64,000 bases of DNA from Dyadobacter sp. UC 10. Lineage in GTDB: Bacteria; Bacteroidota; Bacteroidia; Cytophagales; Spirosomataceae. The position numbers and the translations under genes are program-made. Below are positions 7,624 to 16,630 of the stretch, piece after piece. The stretch spans positions 1,240,001 to 1,304,000 of the forward strand of contig NZ_VSRN01000001.1 of NCBI RefSeq assembly GCF_008369915.1. The letters run 5' to 3'. Below the pieces are notes generated by a model. The model ran no database searches, was not told where the DNA came from, and saw only the letters and a program-made list of their open reading frames with translations. Each line of letters starts with the position of its first letter. Positions within the stretch are counted from its first letter, which is position 1.

Positions 7624-9108
7624 TCAGATCGCTTCCAGAATACGCTCAATTGCCACCTGGTAACCTATCTTTTCTTTCAACTCACTGATTGCAACGCGCT
7701 CCTGCTCCATTGAATCGCGGTGACGGATCGTTACGGTATCATCTTCCATGGTCTGATAATCCACCGCGATGCAAAACGGCGTTCCGATCAGGTCCTGGCG
7801 GGTATAACGTTTTCCAATCGCCGCTCCATCATCATAAGTTGTTCTAAATGAAGATTTAAGCGAATTCGCGATAGCCTGTGCCTTCTCAGCCAGTCCGTCC
7901 TTTTTAACGAGCGGGAGCACAGCTACTTTAAAAGGCGCCAGTGCCGGGTGCAATTTCAGATAAGTACGCTCTTTCTGGGTTTCGCCTTCACCTACCGTTT
8001 CGACGGTGTATGCATTGCAAAAAGCAGCGAGGAACAGACGGTCCGCACCTACCGAAGTTTCCACCACGTAAGGAATGTAGTTTCCGTAAGGTTTCCCGTT
8101 TTCATCCAGATCGGAGTCGAAATACTGTTGCTTTTTCTTCGATAGCTCCTGGTGATTACGCAGGTCAAAGTCTGTACGCGAGTGGATACCTTCTATTTCC
8201 CGGAAACCAAATGGAAACTGGAATTCAATATCAACTGCTGCGTTGGCGTAATGTGCCAGTTTTTCGTGGTCATGGAATTTCAGCTTGTCTGCGGGTAGTC
8301 CAATCGCCTTATGGAACTTCATGCGCGCCTCTTTCCATGATTCGTACCACGCCATTTCGGTACCGGGACGAATGAAAAACTGCATTTCCATTTGTTCAAA
8401 TTCCCGCATGCGGAAAGTAAATTGCCGCGCCACGATCTCATTTCTGAATGCCTTCCCGATCTGTGCAATCCCAAACGGGACCTTCATCCGTCCGCTTTTT
8501 TGCACATTCAAAAAATTGACAAAAATCCCCTGTGCGGTTTCAGGACGCAAATAGATCATATTCGAATCTTCCGCAACCGAGCCTACCTGCGTGCTGAACA
8601 TCAGGTTAAACTGGCGCACTTCAGTCCAGTTGGTCGTACCCGATACCGGGCATTTGATATTTTCAGAAATGATCAGCTCGCGAACGCCATTGAGATCTTC
8701 GGCACTCAGCAACCGGCCCATTTCCGCAAGCAATTCCTGTGATTTAGCTTCATTACCTTCCGCTGCATACTGCTCTGCTTTGCCTTCGAGCAGCTGATCG
8801 GCACGGTAACGCTTTTTGGAATCCTTATTGTCGATCATAGGATCATTGAACCCATCGACATGGCCTGACGCTTTCCAGGTAAGCGGGTGCATAAAAATGG
8901 CCGCATCGATACCCACGATATTATCGTGAAGCTGCGTCATAGCCTTCCACCAGGCTGCTTTCAGGTTATTTTTAAGTTCGACGCCATTCTGGCCATAATC
9001 ATAAACAGCCTGCAGACCGTCATATATTTCAGAAGAAGGAAAAACGAAGCCGTATTCTTTGGCGTGCCCTACGATGTCTTGTAAAGAGGTAGCGGGTGAT
9101 GGGTTCAT
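7624..9108 (-). CDS. glyQS: Glycyl-tRNA synthetase (single-chain, class II)
   Basis: The 494-residue protein is the eukaryote/archaea-like homodimeric glycyl-tRNA synthetase, which charges tRNA-Gly in the cytoplasm. Visible blocks include YGFVFPSSEIYDGLQAVYDYG near the N-terminus, MHPLTWKASGHVDGFNDPM, the class II motif 2 region FRNEIVARQFTFRMREFEQMEMQFF, motif 3 in ETSVGADRLFLAAF, and the anticodon-binding domain from about residue 390 (KVAVLPLVKKD). Length and domain order are normal. The upstream region to 9315 is shared with a divergent permease gene. Confidence 0.95.
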   Translation of the reverse strand: MNPSPATSLQDIVGHAKEYGFVFPSSEIYDGLQAVYDYGQNGVELKNNLKAAWWKAMTQLHDNIVGIDAAIFMHPLTWKASGHVDGFNDPMIDNKDSKKRYRADQLLEGKAEQYAAEGNEAKSQELLAEMGRLLSAEDLNGVRELIISENIKCPVSGTTNWTEVRQFNLMFSTQVGSVAEDSNMIYLRPETAQGIFVNFLNVQKSGRMKVPFGIAQIGKAFRNEIVARQFTFRMREFEQMEMQFFIRPGTEMAWYESWKEARMKFHKAIGLPADKLKFHDHEKLAHYANAAVDIEFQFPFGFREIEGIHSRTDFDLRNHQELSKKKQQYFDSDLDENGKPYGNYIPYVVETSVGADRLFLAAFCNAYTVETVGEGETQKERTYLKLHPALAPFKVAVLPLVKKDGLAEKAQAIANSLKSSFRTTYDDGAAIGKRYTRQDLIGTPFCIAVDYQTMEDDTVTIRHRDSMEQERVAISELKEKIGYQVAIERILEAI

Positions 9109-9202
9109 TCTGTTAAAAAATCAAAGAGAAATTACTGTTAAAAAATCCTAAATAAGGAAGTTGGTAAAATTAGGTATTTTGACCGGACATACGTAAACCC
9201 AA

Positions 9203-9218
9203 TGTTCGAAACCGGACA
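9203..9218. promoter_or_regulatory. TGTYCG-N4-CGGACA palindrome upstream of permease 1
   Basis: TGTTCGAAACCGGACA is an imperfect palindrome (one mismatch) and closely resembles sites at 20005-20020 and 50935-50950. It lies about 50 bp upstream of a sigma-54-like element. A further half-site, ACCGGACA, occurs at 9182-9189. Confidence 0.45.
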
Positions 9219-9270
9219 AATTATCTGCATTTCTACAATTAACATATTGATTATGAACACTTACCAAGAA

Positions 9271-9285
9271 TGGCATACGTTTTGA
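9271..9285 (+). promoter_or_regulatory. Sigma-54-like promoter of permease 1
   Basis: TGGCAT-N5-TTGA with GG-N10-GA spacing lies 31 nt before the start codon. The -24 half matches well; the -12 half has A for the usual C. Together with the upstream palindrome it suggests activator-dependent transcription. Confidence 0.35.
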
Positions 9286-9315
9286 AACAAAGTAATCAAA
9301 CAAACCTAAACTGCC

Positions 9316-11709
9316 ATGCTGCTCAACTATATCAAAATCAGCTTCCGGAACTTCGGAAAACAAAGGCTTTTCAGCGGCCTCAATATCTTCGGACTGGGTA
9401 TCGGAATGGCGGCGGTTTGGCTGATGGTGCTGTACGTAGCCGACGAGTTGAGCTACGATCGTTTTCACGAAAAAGCAGACCGGATCGTCCGCGTTGCGCA
9501 GCATGTGACGTGGGACGAAAGTAGCTTCAATGTTCCGCTTACCTCGGCGCCGTTCTCTGTTGCATTCAAAAACGATTATCCTGAGATCGAAAATACCGTC
9601 AGGATTAACCCGGAAGGCGGCGGCGCGCTCAAATACGGTAAAAATGAAGTAGTCGCCAATGATATCTATTTCACAGATGCATCTGTTTTCGATGTCTTTT
9701 CTCTTCCGGTACTTTATGGTAATGCGAAAACTGCATTAACGCAGCCGCAAAAGATCGTTTTAACTAAAACACTTGCTGAGAAACTGTTTAAAGACGCTTC
9801 GCTGGCAATCGGAAAAACGGTGATGTTCAGCAATAACTTCCCGAATGTAGTCACTGCGGTTATTGAAGATATCCCTTCTAATTCGCATCTGAAGTTCAGC
9901 GCATTGCGCTCGCTGCCTCCTGATTACACGGCAGGCTGGCAACAATTTGAGTTATATACTTACCTACTTTTGAAGAAGGGTACTGACAGCAAACAGTTTG
10001 AAAAGAAACTCGCAGGCTTTTTCCCAAAATACCTCCGGAAAGAATTGGGCAATGTGAGTTACCAAATGGAGCTTCAACCGCTGACTTCCATTCACCTGCA
10101 TTCACAAATGGAGTTCGAGCTCAGCCCGAATGGAAATGTAAATACTGTTTATGTGTTCTCCGCCATCGCACTGCTGATTCTGCTGATTGCCTGTATTAAC
10201 TATGTTAATCTGTACACAGCCCGCTCCCTGAAACGGATTCGTGAGGTAGGTGTGCGCAAATCCATTGGTTCAGAAAGGTCGCAGCTGATCGGTCAGTTCC
10301 TCACCGAATCATTGATTATGACCATATTATCGGGCATTGTTGCTTTTCTTCTGGTAACCGCCTTCCTGCCGCTCTTCAACCAGCTTGCTGAAAAGTCACT
10401 GACGATTGGTCACCAAAACAATGTACTGAGCGCACTGCTGGCCAGCGCGTTTGTGCTACTTGTCGGGCTGCTGAGCGGCATGTACCCGGCGCTGCGTTTT
10501 TCAGGATTCCGGCCGGTTAATGCATTAAAAGGACAAGTGGGCGGGCAGGTTGGCAGCAACTATTTCCGGAAGTCGCTGGTTGTGTTTCAGTTTTCAGCAA
10601 CGGTAGTGATGATAGCCTGCTCCGCAGTTGTTTACCGCCAGATTCATTTTGTCAACAATAAGGATCTCGGATTTAATAAAAGTCAGGTACTTGTGTTTCA
10701 CATTGACAAAAACGAAGTCCGCAATCAGGTAAGGTCGATCAAAGAGAAACTGTCGCAAAGTCCGTTTATAGAAAGTATCGCGGCTTCGAGTAACCCGATC
10801 GGCACCAACAAGGTGGGGTCTTCGGGGATGTTTATGGAAAAAGAGAATGGAGAAATGACGCAGAGCACACAAATCGTGCAGAAGCTGGCGGTCGACTGGG
10901 ATTTCATCAAGACGATGGAAATCAATCTTTTAGCCGGTCGAAATTTTTTCAACGATTCAGAAGCTGACCTTTCGGCCTCGGCGATGGTGAACGAATCGCT
11001 GGTCAAAAAGCAGGGCTGGACAAATGCGGTGGGCAAAAAGATCAGGTATTTTATTGATGATAAAGGCAATACGAAAGAGGCGCGGATTGTAGGTGTGATC
11101 AGTGATTTTCATACTTACTCTCTTCAGCACAAAATCGAGCCGCTTGTTTTGCAGCTTCCGGCCCCGCAGGATCAGGACAATATATATGTAAGGATCGCAC
11201 CTCAAAAAACGACCGAAGCGCTCGCATTTCTCCGTCAGGCTTACAAGGAATTTGACCCGGAAGCGACACTGGATTTTCACTTTCTGGACGAAAATTTTGC
11301 GCAGCAGTATCAGTCTGAGAAAAGGCAGGGAGATATTATGCTCACGTTTGCAATACTGGCAGTTTTGATCGCCTGCCTTGGTTTATTCGGGCTGGCCGCG
11401 TTTTCCGCAGAGTCACGCACGAAGGAGATCGGTGTGCGTAAAGTGCTCGGCGCGAGTGTTCAGAGCGTGGTTTTGTTATTATCCAAAGACTTTATCAAAC
11501 TGGTTTTGATCGCTATTGTAGTAGGCACTCCCGTTTCTGTGTACGCGATGACGGAGTGGCTGAAAAGCTTCGAATACCGCGAAACACTTTCCTGGTGGAT
11601 CTTCGCCGCAGCCGGTTTAATCGCAATCGTTATCGCATTGCTTACGGTAAGTGCGCAGGCACTGAAATCTGCGTTGATGAATCCGGTGAAGAGTTTGCGA
11701 AGCGAGTAA
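9316..11709 (+). CDS. FtsX/MacB-type ABC transporter permease 1
   Basis: This 797-residue protein has the duplicated layout of large Bacteroidota FtsX-type permeases: an N-terminal membrane helix (about residues 18-42), a MacB-like periplasmic domain, three helices (about 280-410) around the cytoplasmic motif REVGVRKSIGSERSQLIGQF, a fifth helix near 425, a second periplasmic domain and three C-terminal helices with the repeat motif KEIGVRKVLGASVQSVV. It ends in the family-typical MNPVKSLRSE. Such permeases need a separate ATPase; the nearest is at 20.2 kb. Family members act in mechanotransmission or efflux at the envelope; the substrate is unknown. A second permease follows after 100 bp. Confidence 0.92.
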   Translation: MLLNYIKISFRNFGKQRLFSGLNIFGLGIGMAAVWLMVLYVADELSYDRFHEKADRIVRVAQHVTWDESSFNVPLTSAPFSVAFKNDYPEIENTVRINPEGGGALKYGKNEVVANDIYFTDASVFDVFSLPVLYGNAKTALTQPQKIVLTKTLAEKLFKDASLAIGKTVMFSNNFPNVVTAVIEDIPSNSHLKFSALRSLPPDYTAGWQQFELYTYLLLKKGTDSKQFEKKLAGFFPKYLRKELGNVSYQMELQPLTSIHLHSQMEFELSPNGNVNTVYVFSAIALLILLIACINYVNLYTARSLKRIREVGVRKSIGSERSQLIGQFLTESLIMTILSGIVAFLLVTAFLPLFNQLAEKSLTIGHQNNVLSALLASAFVLLVGLLSGMYPALRFSGFRPVNALKGQVGGQVGSNYFRKSLVVFQFSATVVMIACSAVVYRQIHFVNNKDLGFNKSQVLVFHIDKNEVRNQVRSIKEKLSQSPFIESIAASSNPIGTNKVGSSGMFMEKENGEMTQSTQIVQKLAVDWDFIKTMEINLLAGRNFFNDSEADLSASAMVNESLVKKQGWTNAVGKKIRYFIDDKGNTKEARIVGVISDFHTYSLQHKIEPLVLQLPAPQDQDNIYVRIAPQKTTEALAFLRQAYKEFDPEATLDFHFLDENFAQQYQSEKRQGDIMLTFAILAVLIACLGLFGLAAFSAESRTKEIGVRKVLGASVQSVVLLLSKDFIKLVLIAIVVGTPVSVYAMTEWLKSFEYRETLSWWIFAAAGLIAIVIALLTVSAQALKSALMNPVKSLRSE

Positions 11710-11786
11710 GGATAATATGAAATTACACAGTACGTCGCATTCAGGTTAAAAAAAGTTAAACAGACCAATTGCCTCTCTTTCCCGGC

Positions 11787-11794
11787 TATTTTTG
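11787..11794 (+). promoter_or_regulatory. Bacteroidota -7 element before permease 2
   Basis: TATTTTTG fits the TAnnTTTG -7 consensus exactly; no clear -33 TTTG is seen. It lies only 14 nt before the ATG at 11809 and 26 nt before the ATG at 11821, favouring the later start. Confidence 0.35.
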
Positions 11795-11820
11795 TCAAAC
11801 TGACTCAAATGCCGGGATTT

Positions 11821-14223
11821 ATGCTACATAACTACTTCAAGATCGCTTGGCGCAACTTGCTGAAACGCAGGTTTTACTCGCTGCTAACTATACTCGGGCT
11901 GTCTGTCGGGATCACTTTCGCCTATCTCGTCGGCAGTTATGTGTACACAGAGTTGCAGGTGAATTCCAGCTTGCGTAATGCAGATAACCAGTTCATTATC
12001 CGAAGCGAATGGAGAAATCCGGATATGGGAGTCGATCTGGCAACGCTCGGCCCGCTCGGGAAAGCGTTGCGCGACGAATATCCGAATCTGGTAGCGGGTT
12101 ATTACCGCTACGACGGCATTACGGTGGCTGTTTCCAGAGGCGACAAACATTTTCGTGAGGAAGTACAAACGGGCGACTCGACGCTACTCACCATGTACGG
12201 CTTCCCGCTCCTCCACGGCGATGTGAAAACGGCAATGCAGCAGCCGAATTCGGTGGTCATCACACGCGGAAAAGCGCTTAAATATTTTGGTAAAACCGAC
12301 GTTGTGGGTGAAAATCTCACGCTTCATAATTTCATCGGCGGCAAGCAGGAATATGAAGTAACTGCCGTGCTGGAAGATCTCCCCAACAATTCCGTCAATC
12401 ATTTGCTGGGAAATGCTTCCGAAGTTTTCATCCCGCTCAGCTCACTGGATGGCAGGAAAGGTGCGGAAACTAACTGGAATTTCCCCTATATGATCACGTT
12501 TATCCAGCTCCAAAAGGGTGTTAAACCGGCAGATCTTGAAAAACCGATCGCAAGATTACTTGCTACCAATGCCCCGCCGCAGCTGCGGAACAACCTGCGC
12601 GCTTACCTTACTCCGCTAAAAAGCTACTACCGGGAAGCCAATAATGGCCTGGTGCAAAAAATGATTTACACATTATCCGCTATCACCGCATTTATTTTGC
12701 TGATGGCGGTGGTGAATTTTGTAAATATCTCTGTCGCAGGTTCCGCATCCCGATTGAAGGAAATTGGCGTAAGAAAGGCATTGGGAAGTCTTAAAACGCA
12801 GATTATCGGACAGTTTCTGGCCGAGTCCGTACTGCTGGCTGCACTTGCGGGTTTGTTATCCATTGGTTTATATGTACTCGCAAGAGGACATTTCGGTAAT
12901 ATCATCGGCACCGAACTTCCTTCCGTAACCCAACTATCCGGCTGGTCTTTTCTCGTCGTGCCACTCATTGCACTGCTCCTAGGCTTGCTGGCCGGCTCCT
13001 ATCCTGCATTTGTACTATCGGGAATACCTTCCGTTGAGTCGATGAAAGGTAAATTCAAGTCGGTGGGAGAAAACATCGGGTTTCGAAGAATGCTGCTCGC
13101 TGTACAGTTTACGATTGCATTGTTTGTATTTGCGGCGGCGGCGATTGTTTCTCAGCAGGTAGATTATTTTTTTAATAAAAGTCTGGGTTTCCATAAAGAT
13201 GCGCGCGTTACGGTGGCAGTTCCCCGCGACTGGACGCCTGAGGGCCTGGCAAAAATGGAGGCGATCAGGAATGAGTTTAGGCGGATGAAGGAAGTCAGCT
13301 CGGTAAGTCTGTCTTACGAGATACCGAATGGAAATGCGGGCGTAGATTACGGGGTTTATAAGCCTGGCCAGGATTCTTCCAGTGCCACGCACACCAAATT
13401 CCTGGCTACGGATCAGCATTTCGCCGCTACTTACGGCATTCCGCTACTGGCAGGAGATTTCTTTCAAAATTCAGAAACCGCACTGCAAACCGACCGCATC
13501 GTAGTAAACGAAGCATTGGCGAAAGCATTGGGATTCAAAAACCCAGCGGACGCCGTCGGCAGGCAGATCAGGATCCATACTTTTCCTAATCCACTTACAA
13601 TCAATGGCGTAACGACCAACTTTCATTTTGAATCCATGCATAAAGCGATCAAGCCACTGGCATTCTTTCACGTCCGTGGAAGCAATGCATACCGGTTCCT
13701 GACTTTTCACCTGGGATCTGATATGGTCAGATCAATGGCGGCGCTGGAACAGAAATGGCACGAAGTAATGCCAGACGCGCCTTTTGAATACAACTTCATC
13801 GACCAGACATTACAAAAACTATATCAGTCGGAGATCCAGTTAAAGAAAGCCTCGCAACTGGCTACAATCCTCGCAGTTGTAATCGTATTGCTGGGCATTT
13901 CCGGCATGGTATCGCTGAATGTAGCAAGAAGAACGCGCGAGCTGGGAATCCGAAAAGTGCTCGGCGCATCGGAAGTGAGCGTAGTGATGCTTTTTCTAAA
14001 AGAATTTCTGATCGTGATGCTGATCGGAACGCTGATTTCTTTCCCCTCTGCCTTTTTTGTTACGAAAAACTGGCTCCAAAACTACGCCTACCGCATCACG
14101 CCGGGCTGGTTTACATTCGCAGCAATCGGTTGCGGCTTCGCGGTATTGATTGCGTTAATGGTTTGTATGCAAACTTATAAAGCTGCGAGAATGAATCCGG
14201 TGAAGAGTTTGGGGGCGGATTGA
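11821..14223 (+). CDS. FtsX/MacB-type ABC transporter permease 2
   Basis: The protein (800 residues from this start) is a paralogue of the other three large permeases: MLHNYFKIAWRNLLKRRFYS at the N-terminus, a first helix, a MacB-like periplasmic domain, central helices with LKEIGVRKALGSLKTQIIGQF, a second periplasmic domain and final helices with RELGIRKVLGASEVSVV. It ends in MNPVKSLGAD. The ATG at 11821 is preferred over 11809 because the family usually starts ML-NYFKIAWRN and a -7 element lies very close upstream. It is about 110 bp after permease 1 on the same strand. Its partner ATPase and substrate are not known. Confidence 0.9.
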   Translation: MLHNYFKIAWRNLLKRRFYSLLTILGLSVGITFAYLVGSYVYTELQVNSSLRNADNQFIIRSEWRNPDMGVDLATLGPLGKALRDEYPNLVAGYYRYDGITVAVSRGDKHFREEVQTGDSTLLTMYGFPLLHGDVKTAMQQPNSVVITRGKALKYFGKTDVVGENLTLHNFIGGKQEYEVTAVLEDLPNNSVNHLLGNASEVFIPLSSLDGRKGAETNWNFPYMITFIQLQKGVKPADLEKPIARLLATNAPPQLRNNLRAYLTPLKSYYREANNGLVQKMIYTLSAITAFILLMAVVNFVNISVAGSASRLKEIGVRKALGSLKTQIIGQFLAESVLLAALAGLLSIGLYVLARGHFGNIIGTELPSVTQLSGWSFLVVPLIALLLGLLAGSYPAFVLSGIPSVESMKGKFKSVGENIGFRRMLLAVQFTIALFVFAAAAIVSQQVDYFFNKSLGFHKDARVTVAVPRDWTPEGLAKMEAIRNEFRRMKEVSSVSLSYEIPNGNAGVDYGVYKPGQDSSSATHTKFLATDQHFAATYGIPLLAGDFFQNSETALQTDRIVVNEALAKALGFKNPADAVGRQIRIHTFPNPLTINGVTTNFHFESMHKAIKPLAFFHVRGSNAYRFLTFHLGSDMVRSMAALEQKWHEVMPDAPFEYNFIDQTLQKLYQSEIQLKKASQLATILAVVIVLLGISGMVSLNVARRTRELGIRKVLGASEVSVVMLFLKEFLIVMLIGTLISFPSAFFVTKNWLQNYAYRITPGWFTFAAIGCGFAVLIALMVCMQTYKAARMNPVKSLGAD

Positions 14224-14259
14224 AAGTAAAGTACCAAGACTTTAAATTAAAGTTGAGTG

Positions 14260-14673
14260 TTACAATGTCAGCAGATATTGGAGGAATGATTCAAGATCGA
14301 TTACTCGCAATTTCGGGAAAGGATGATTTCGCAGGACTGAAAAGGCTTTATCATTTGTTACTAAGAAATTGCAATTTGTGCAAATTGCGAGATCGACGAA
14401 TTTATTATCGTCGGGATCATTTTCTATTAAATTCCATTTAAAATAAGGTTCTGCGAATACAGTATTGGGAGAAATCGTTAATCGGTGCAGGACTTCATTA
14501 GCAGTATTGGGAGAATAGGTTCTGCTCAGTATTTCTTCGTACTCCAATAAGATTTCGCTGCTGACATACCACTCAAATCTTCCTGTAACAAAGTCAAGGT
14601 AGAGCTGGTAATAGGGACTTTTTGGTGGTACTGAGGCTCGAAGACAATTCGTATCTATTACAACTCTAACCAT
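14260..14673 (-). CDS. PIN-domain toxin
   Basis: The 137-residue product is a PIN-domain protein of the putative toxin-antitoxin type. Acidic residues of the PIN active site are visible in VVIDTNCLR, EYEEILSRTY and DDNKFVDLAI, followed by TNDKAF. Known PIN toxins cleave RNA. The ATG at 14673 overlaps the stop of the antitoxin gene by 8 nt (ATGGTTAG), so the two are translationally coupled; a longer frame to 14694 is possible but would overlap more. Both genes run opposite to permease 2. Confidence 0.85.
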   Translation of the reverse strand: MVRVVIDTNCLRASVPPKSPYYQLYLDFVTGRFEWYVSSEILLEYEEILSRTYSPNTANEVLHRLTISPNTVFAEPYFKWNLIENDPDDNKFVDLAICTNCNFLVTNDKAFSVLRNHPFPKLRVIDLESFLQYLLTL

Positions 14674-14887
14674 TGATACCAAAGCTATCGTCAATCAACA
14701 TTTTGCGATAGTCTTCGGTTGAGTAGTTTTTTTTTGCAAGAACTTTGTCCAGCTCTTTATTCACGCGCTGATCAAAGTAATTCATTAGTAATTCGCGAAC
14801 TTCCAATGCCTCCTCAAAAGTCAGTTTTTGATCAAAAAGGCGCAAAATACTGACTTGCAAGTCGTTTAATGTTTCTCTGTTTTCCAT
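14666..14887 (-). CDS. Antitoxin partner of the PIN toxin
   Basis: A 73-residue, charged, mostly helical protein (EALEVRELLMNYFDQRVNKELDKVLAKKNYS) encoded directly upstream of, and overlapping by 8 nt, a PIN toxin gene. Size and placement fit a type II antitoxin that binds and neutralises the toxin and represses the operon. I see no standard DNA-binding motif, so the assignment rests mainly on context. The ending YRKMLIDDSFGING reads into the toxin start. Confidence 0.75.
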   Translation of the reverse strand: MENRETLNDLQVSILRLFDQKLTFEEALEVRELLMNYFDQRVNKELDKVLAKKNYSTEDYRKMLIDDSFGING

Positions 14888-14944
14888 ATGATAGGTCGAT
14901 ATTAAGTGTGTATGAGGTACAATTTACAAAAATTACGCATTTCC

Positions 14945-16222
14945 TCAACTCAACCGAACCGAAAACAAATCCTTCGAACGGAAATAGATCCAGGTGACTA
15001 CTACGATCGTGAAAACGCCCCCGATCACCACAGACGGGACGGTCCCGAATGCTTTCGCCATGACGCCGGATTCGAAGGCACCGAGCTCGTTGGAGGAGCT
15101 AACGAACATGCCGTTAACGGCCGCGACGCGGCCCCGCATTTCATCGGGCGGGTAAATTTGCAGGATCGTCTGTCGCACAATTACACTTACACTATCAAAA
15201 ACCCCGGTCGCGAAAAGCGCGCCGCAGGAAAGCAGGTAGTTTTCCGACAATGCAAACACGATCGTAAACACACCAAAACCAGCGACAGCAATGAGCATAT
15301 TACGCCAGGCATTGTGCGTGGGCGGATAGTATGCCATTGCAAACATCGTAAGCAGCGAACCGATCGAAGGCGCGGCCCGCAGCAAGCCCAACCCTTCCGG
15401 CCCGACTTTGAGAATATCTTCGGCGAAAACGGGTAAAATCGCCACCACACCTCCGAAAAGTACCGAAAACAAATCCAGGGAAATTGCATAAAGTACTATC
15501 CTTGTGCGGAATACGAATTGAAAACCTTCCTTTAAACTTTCTACGATTGGGGTGGTGATCTTCGGAAATTCAGGGCGGGTCTTGATCATACCCAGCAAAA
15601 CCCAGCAGATCACAAAATTGGCGATCACGATAAGCAAAGTATTGGTCAGGCCGACATAGGCGTATAAAAAACCAGCGATTGCAGGGCCGGTGATAGATCC
15701 TGCCTGCCAGAAAGAGCTACTCCATGTCGACGAATTATGGTAAATCGTCCTGGGTACTAAAAACGGTTTGAGCGAGCTGGACGCGGGAGAATAAAAGCCT
15801 TTGGCAAAACCGATCAATGCGAAAACAGAATAGATCACAATCAAATGCTGCGTTTGCGAAAGTGCATTATAAATACCAGGCTGAAAAGCTGCATACAGGA
15901 TCACCGATCCAAGCAAAATCACAACAAGACTAATATGCATGATCGTGATCTTATTCTTCTGATCGGCAATATGCCCGCCAAACAGGGAGGTGATGATAAA
16001 CGGGATCACCTCAGCCAGCCCGACCAACCCCAGTGCCAGCGGATCGTGCGTCATTTTATACAATTCGTAGCCCACGATCACTTCCTGTATCAGGATCGAT
16101 GCAGAGAAAAGAAAAGTATTTGAAATAAAAAACCGAAAGTCAGAATAGCGGAGCGCTGCGTAAGGATCTTGGGAAGATACTGTTTTCAAATCGGATACGG
16201 TGGTGTTATGTTCAGCTAACAC
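14945..16222 (-). CDS. MFS transporter (MFS_3/EntS-like)
   Basis: A 425-residue membrane protein with about twelve predicted helices and a cytoplasmic N-terminus (PYAALRYSDFRFFISNTFLFS). The motif GGHIADQKNKITI after helix 2 is the MFS loop motif, and KGFYSPASSSLKPFLVP is typical of the EntS-like subgroup. Members export siderophores or drugs; the substrate here is unknown. It lies alone on the minus strand between the toxin-antitoxin pair and the regulator operon. Confidence 0.88.
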   Translation of the reverse strand: MLAEHNTTVSDLKTVSSQDPYAALRYSDFRFFISNTFLFSASILIQEVIVGYELYKMTHDPLALGLVGLAEVIPFIITSLFGGHIADQKNKITIMHISLVVILLGSVILYAAFQPGIYNALSQTQHLIVIYSVFALIGFAKGFYSPASSSLKPFLVPRTIYHNSSTWSSSFWQAGSITGPAIAGFLYAYVGLTNTLLIVIANFVICWVLLGMIKTRPEFPKITTPIVESLKEGFQFVFRTRIVLYAISLDLFSVLFGGVVAILPVFAEDILKVGPEGLGLLRAAPSIGSLLTMFAMAYYPPTHNAWRNMLIAVAGFGVFTIVFALSENYLLSCGALFATGVFDSVSVIVRQTILQIYPPDEMRGRVAAVNGMFVSSSNELGAFESGVMAKAFGTVPSVVIGGVFTIVVVTWIYFRSKDLFSVRLS

Positions 16223-16311
16223 CTCAGACGCGGTATTATGTTCTGTTTTAATTAAAATTTAATAAATTTTGCACTGCCAGCTTCTTTTACATTTCCTTAA
16301 CAAGGTTTTAC

Positions 16312-16327
16312 AGGCATTTTACGTGCA
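16312..16327 (+). promoter_or_regulatory. Possible sigma-54 promoter of the regulator/permease-3 operon
   Basis: AGGCATTTTACGTGCA has GG-N10-GC spacing and GGCAT shared with the elements at 9271 and 6186. It ends 50 nt before the small secreted protein gene. No TGTCCG-type palindrome was found nearby. Confidence 0.25.
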
Positions 16328-16377
16328 GGACTCCGCTCACCGATACATTTGTTTCATTCACAAAAACATCGGAAATT

Positions 16378-16626
16378 ATGAAAAATGCATGGGGTTTAAT
16401 TTGTATGATCCTGCTGGTTGTCACTACTTCCACGGCGCTGCCTTCCGACGAAGCCGCTGATAAGAAGACTGGCAAGCCTGAAACAAAAAAAGCAGTAGTA
16501 CCGGCAAAGGCAGTTGAACCGGCGAAAACTGTAAACTCGGTTAAGAAGCAGATGGTAGTTCCTGCATTCCATTGGTTTGGCCCGGCTTTGGACAAGAAAA
16601 ATCCGTTAAATAAAGACAAATGTTAA
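16378..16626 (+). CDS. Small secreted Lys/Ala/Pro-rich protein
   Basis: The 82-residue product has a signal peptide (MKNAWGLICMILLVVTTSTALP) and a short mature part rich in Lys, Ala, Val and Pro with imperfect repeats (VVPAKAVEPAKTV), ending in a lone cysteine. I do not recognise a family. It lies 4 nt before the membrane-spanning regulator gene and probably starts the same operon, so it may be a partner or ligand of that regulator's periplasmic domain; that is inference. Confidence 0.65.
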   Translation: MKNAWGLICMILLVVTTSTALPSDEAADKKTGKPETKKAVVPAKAVEPAKTVNSVKKQMVVPAFHWFGPALDKKNPLNKDKC

Positions 16627-16630
16627 TCGC

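Noticed and set aside
9148-9504. 118-codon minus-strand frame overlapping the start of permease 1
   Set aside because: Lies over a clearly coding region on the other strand and has no recognisable features.
14220-14441. 73-codon plus-strand frame overlapping the PIN toxin gene
   Set aside because: It is antisense to a recognisable PIN domain gene; no family features.
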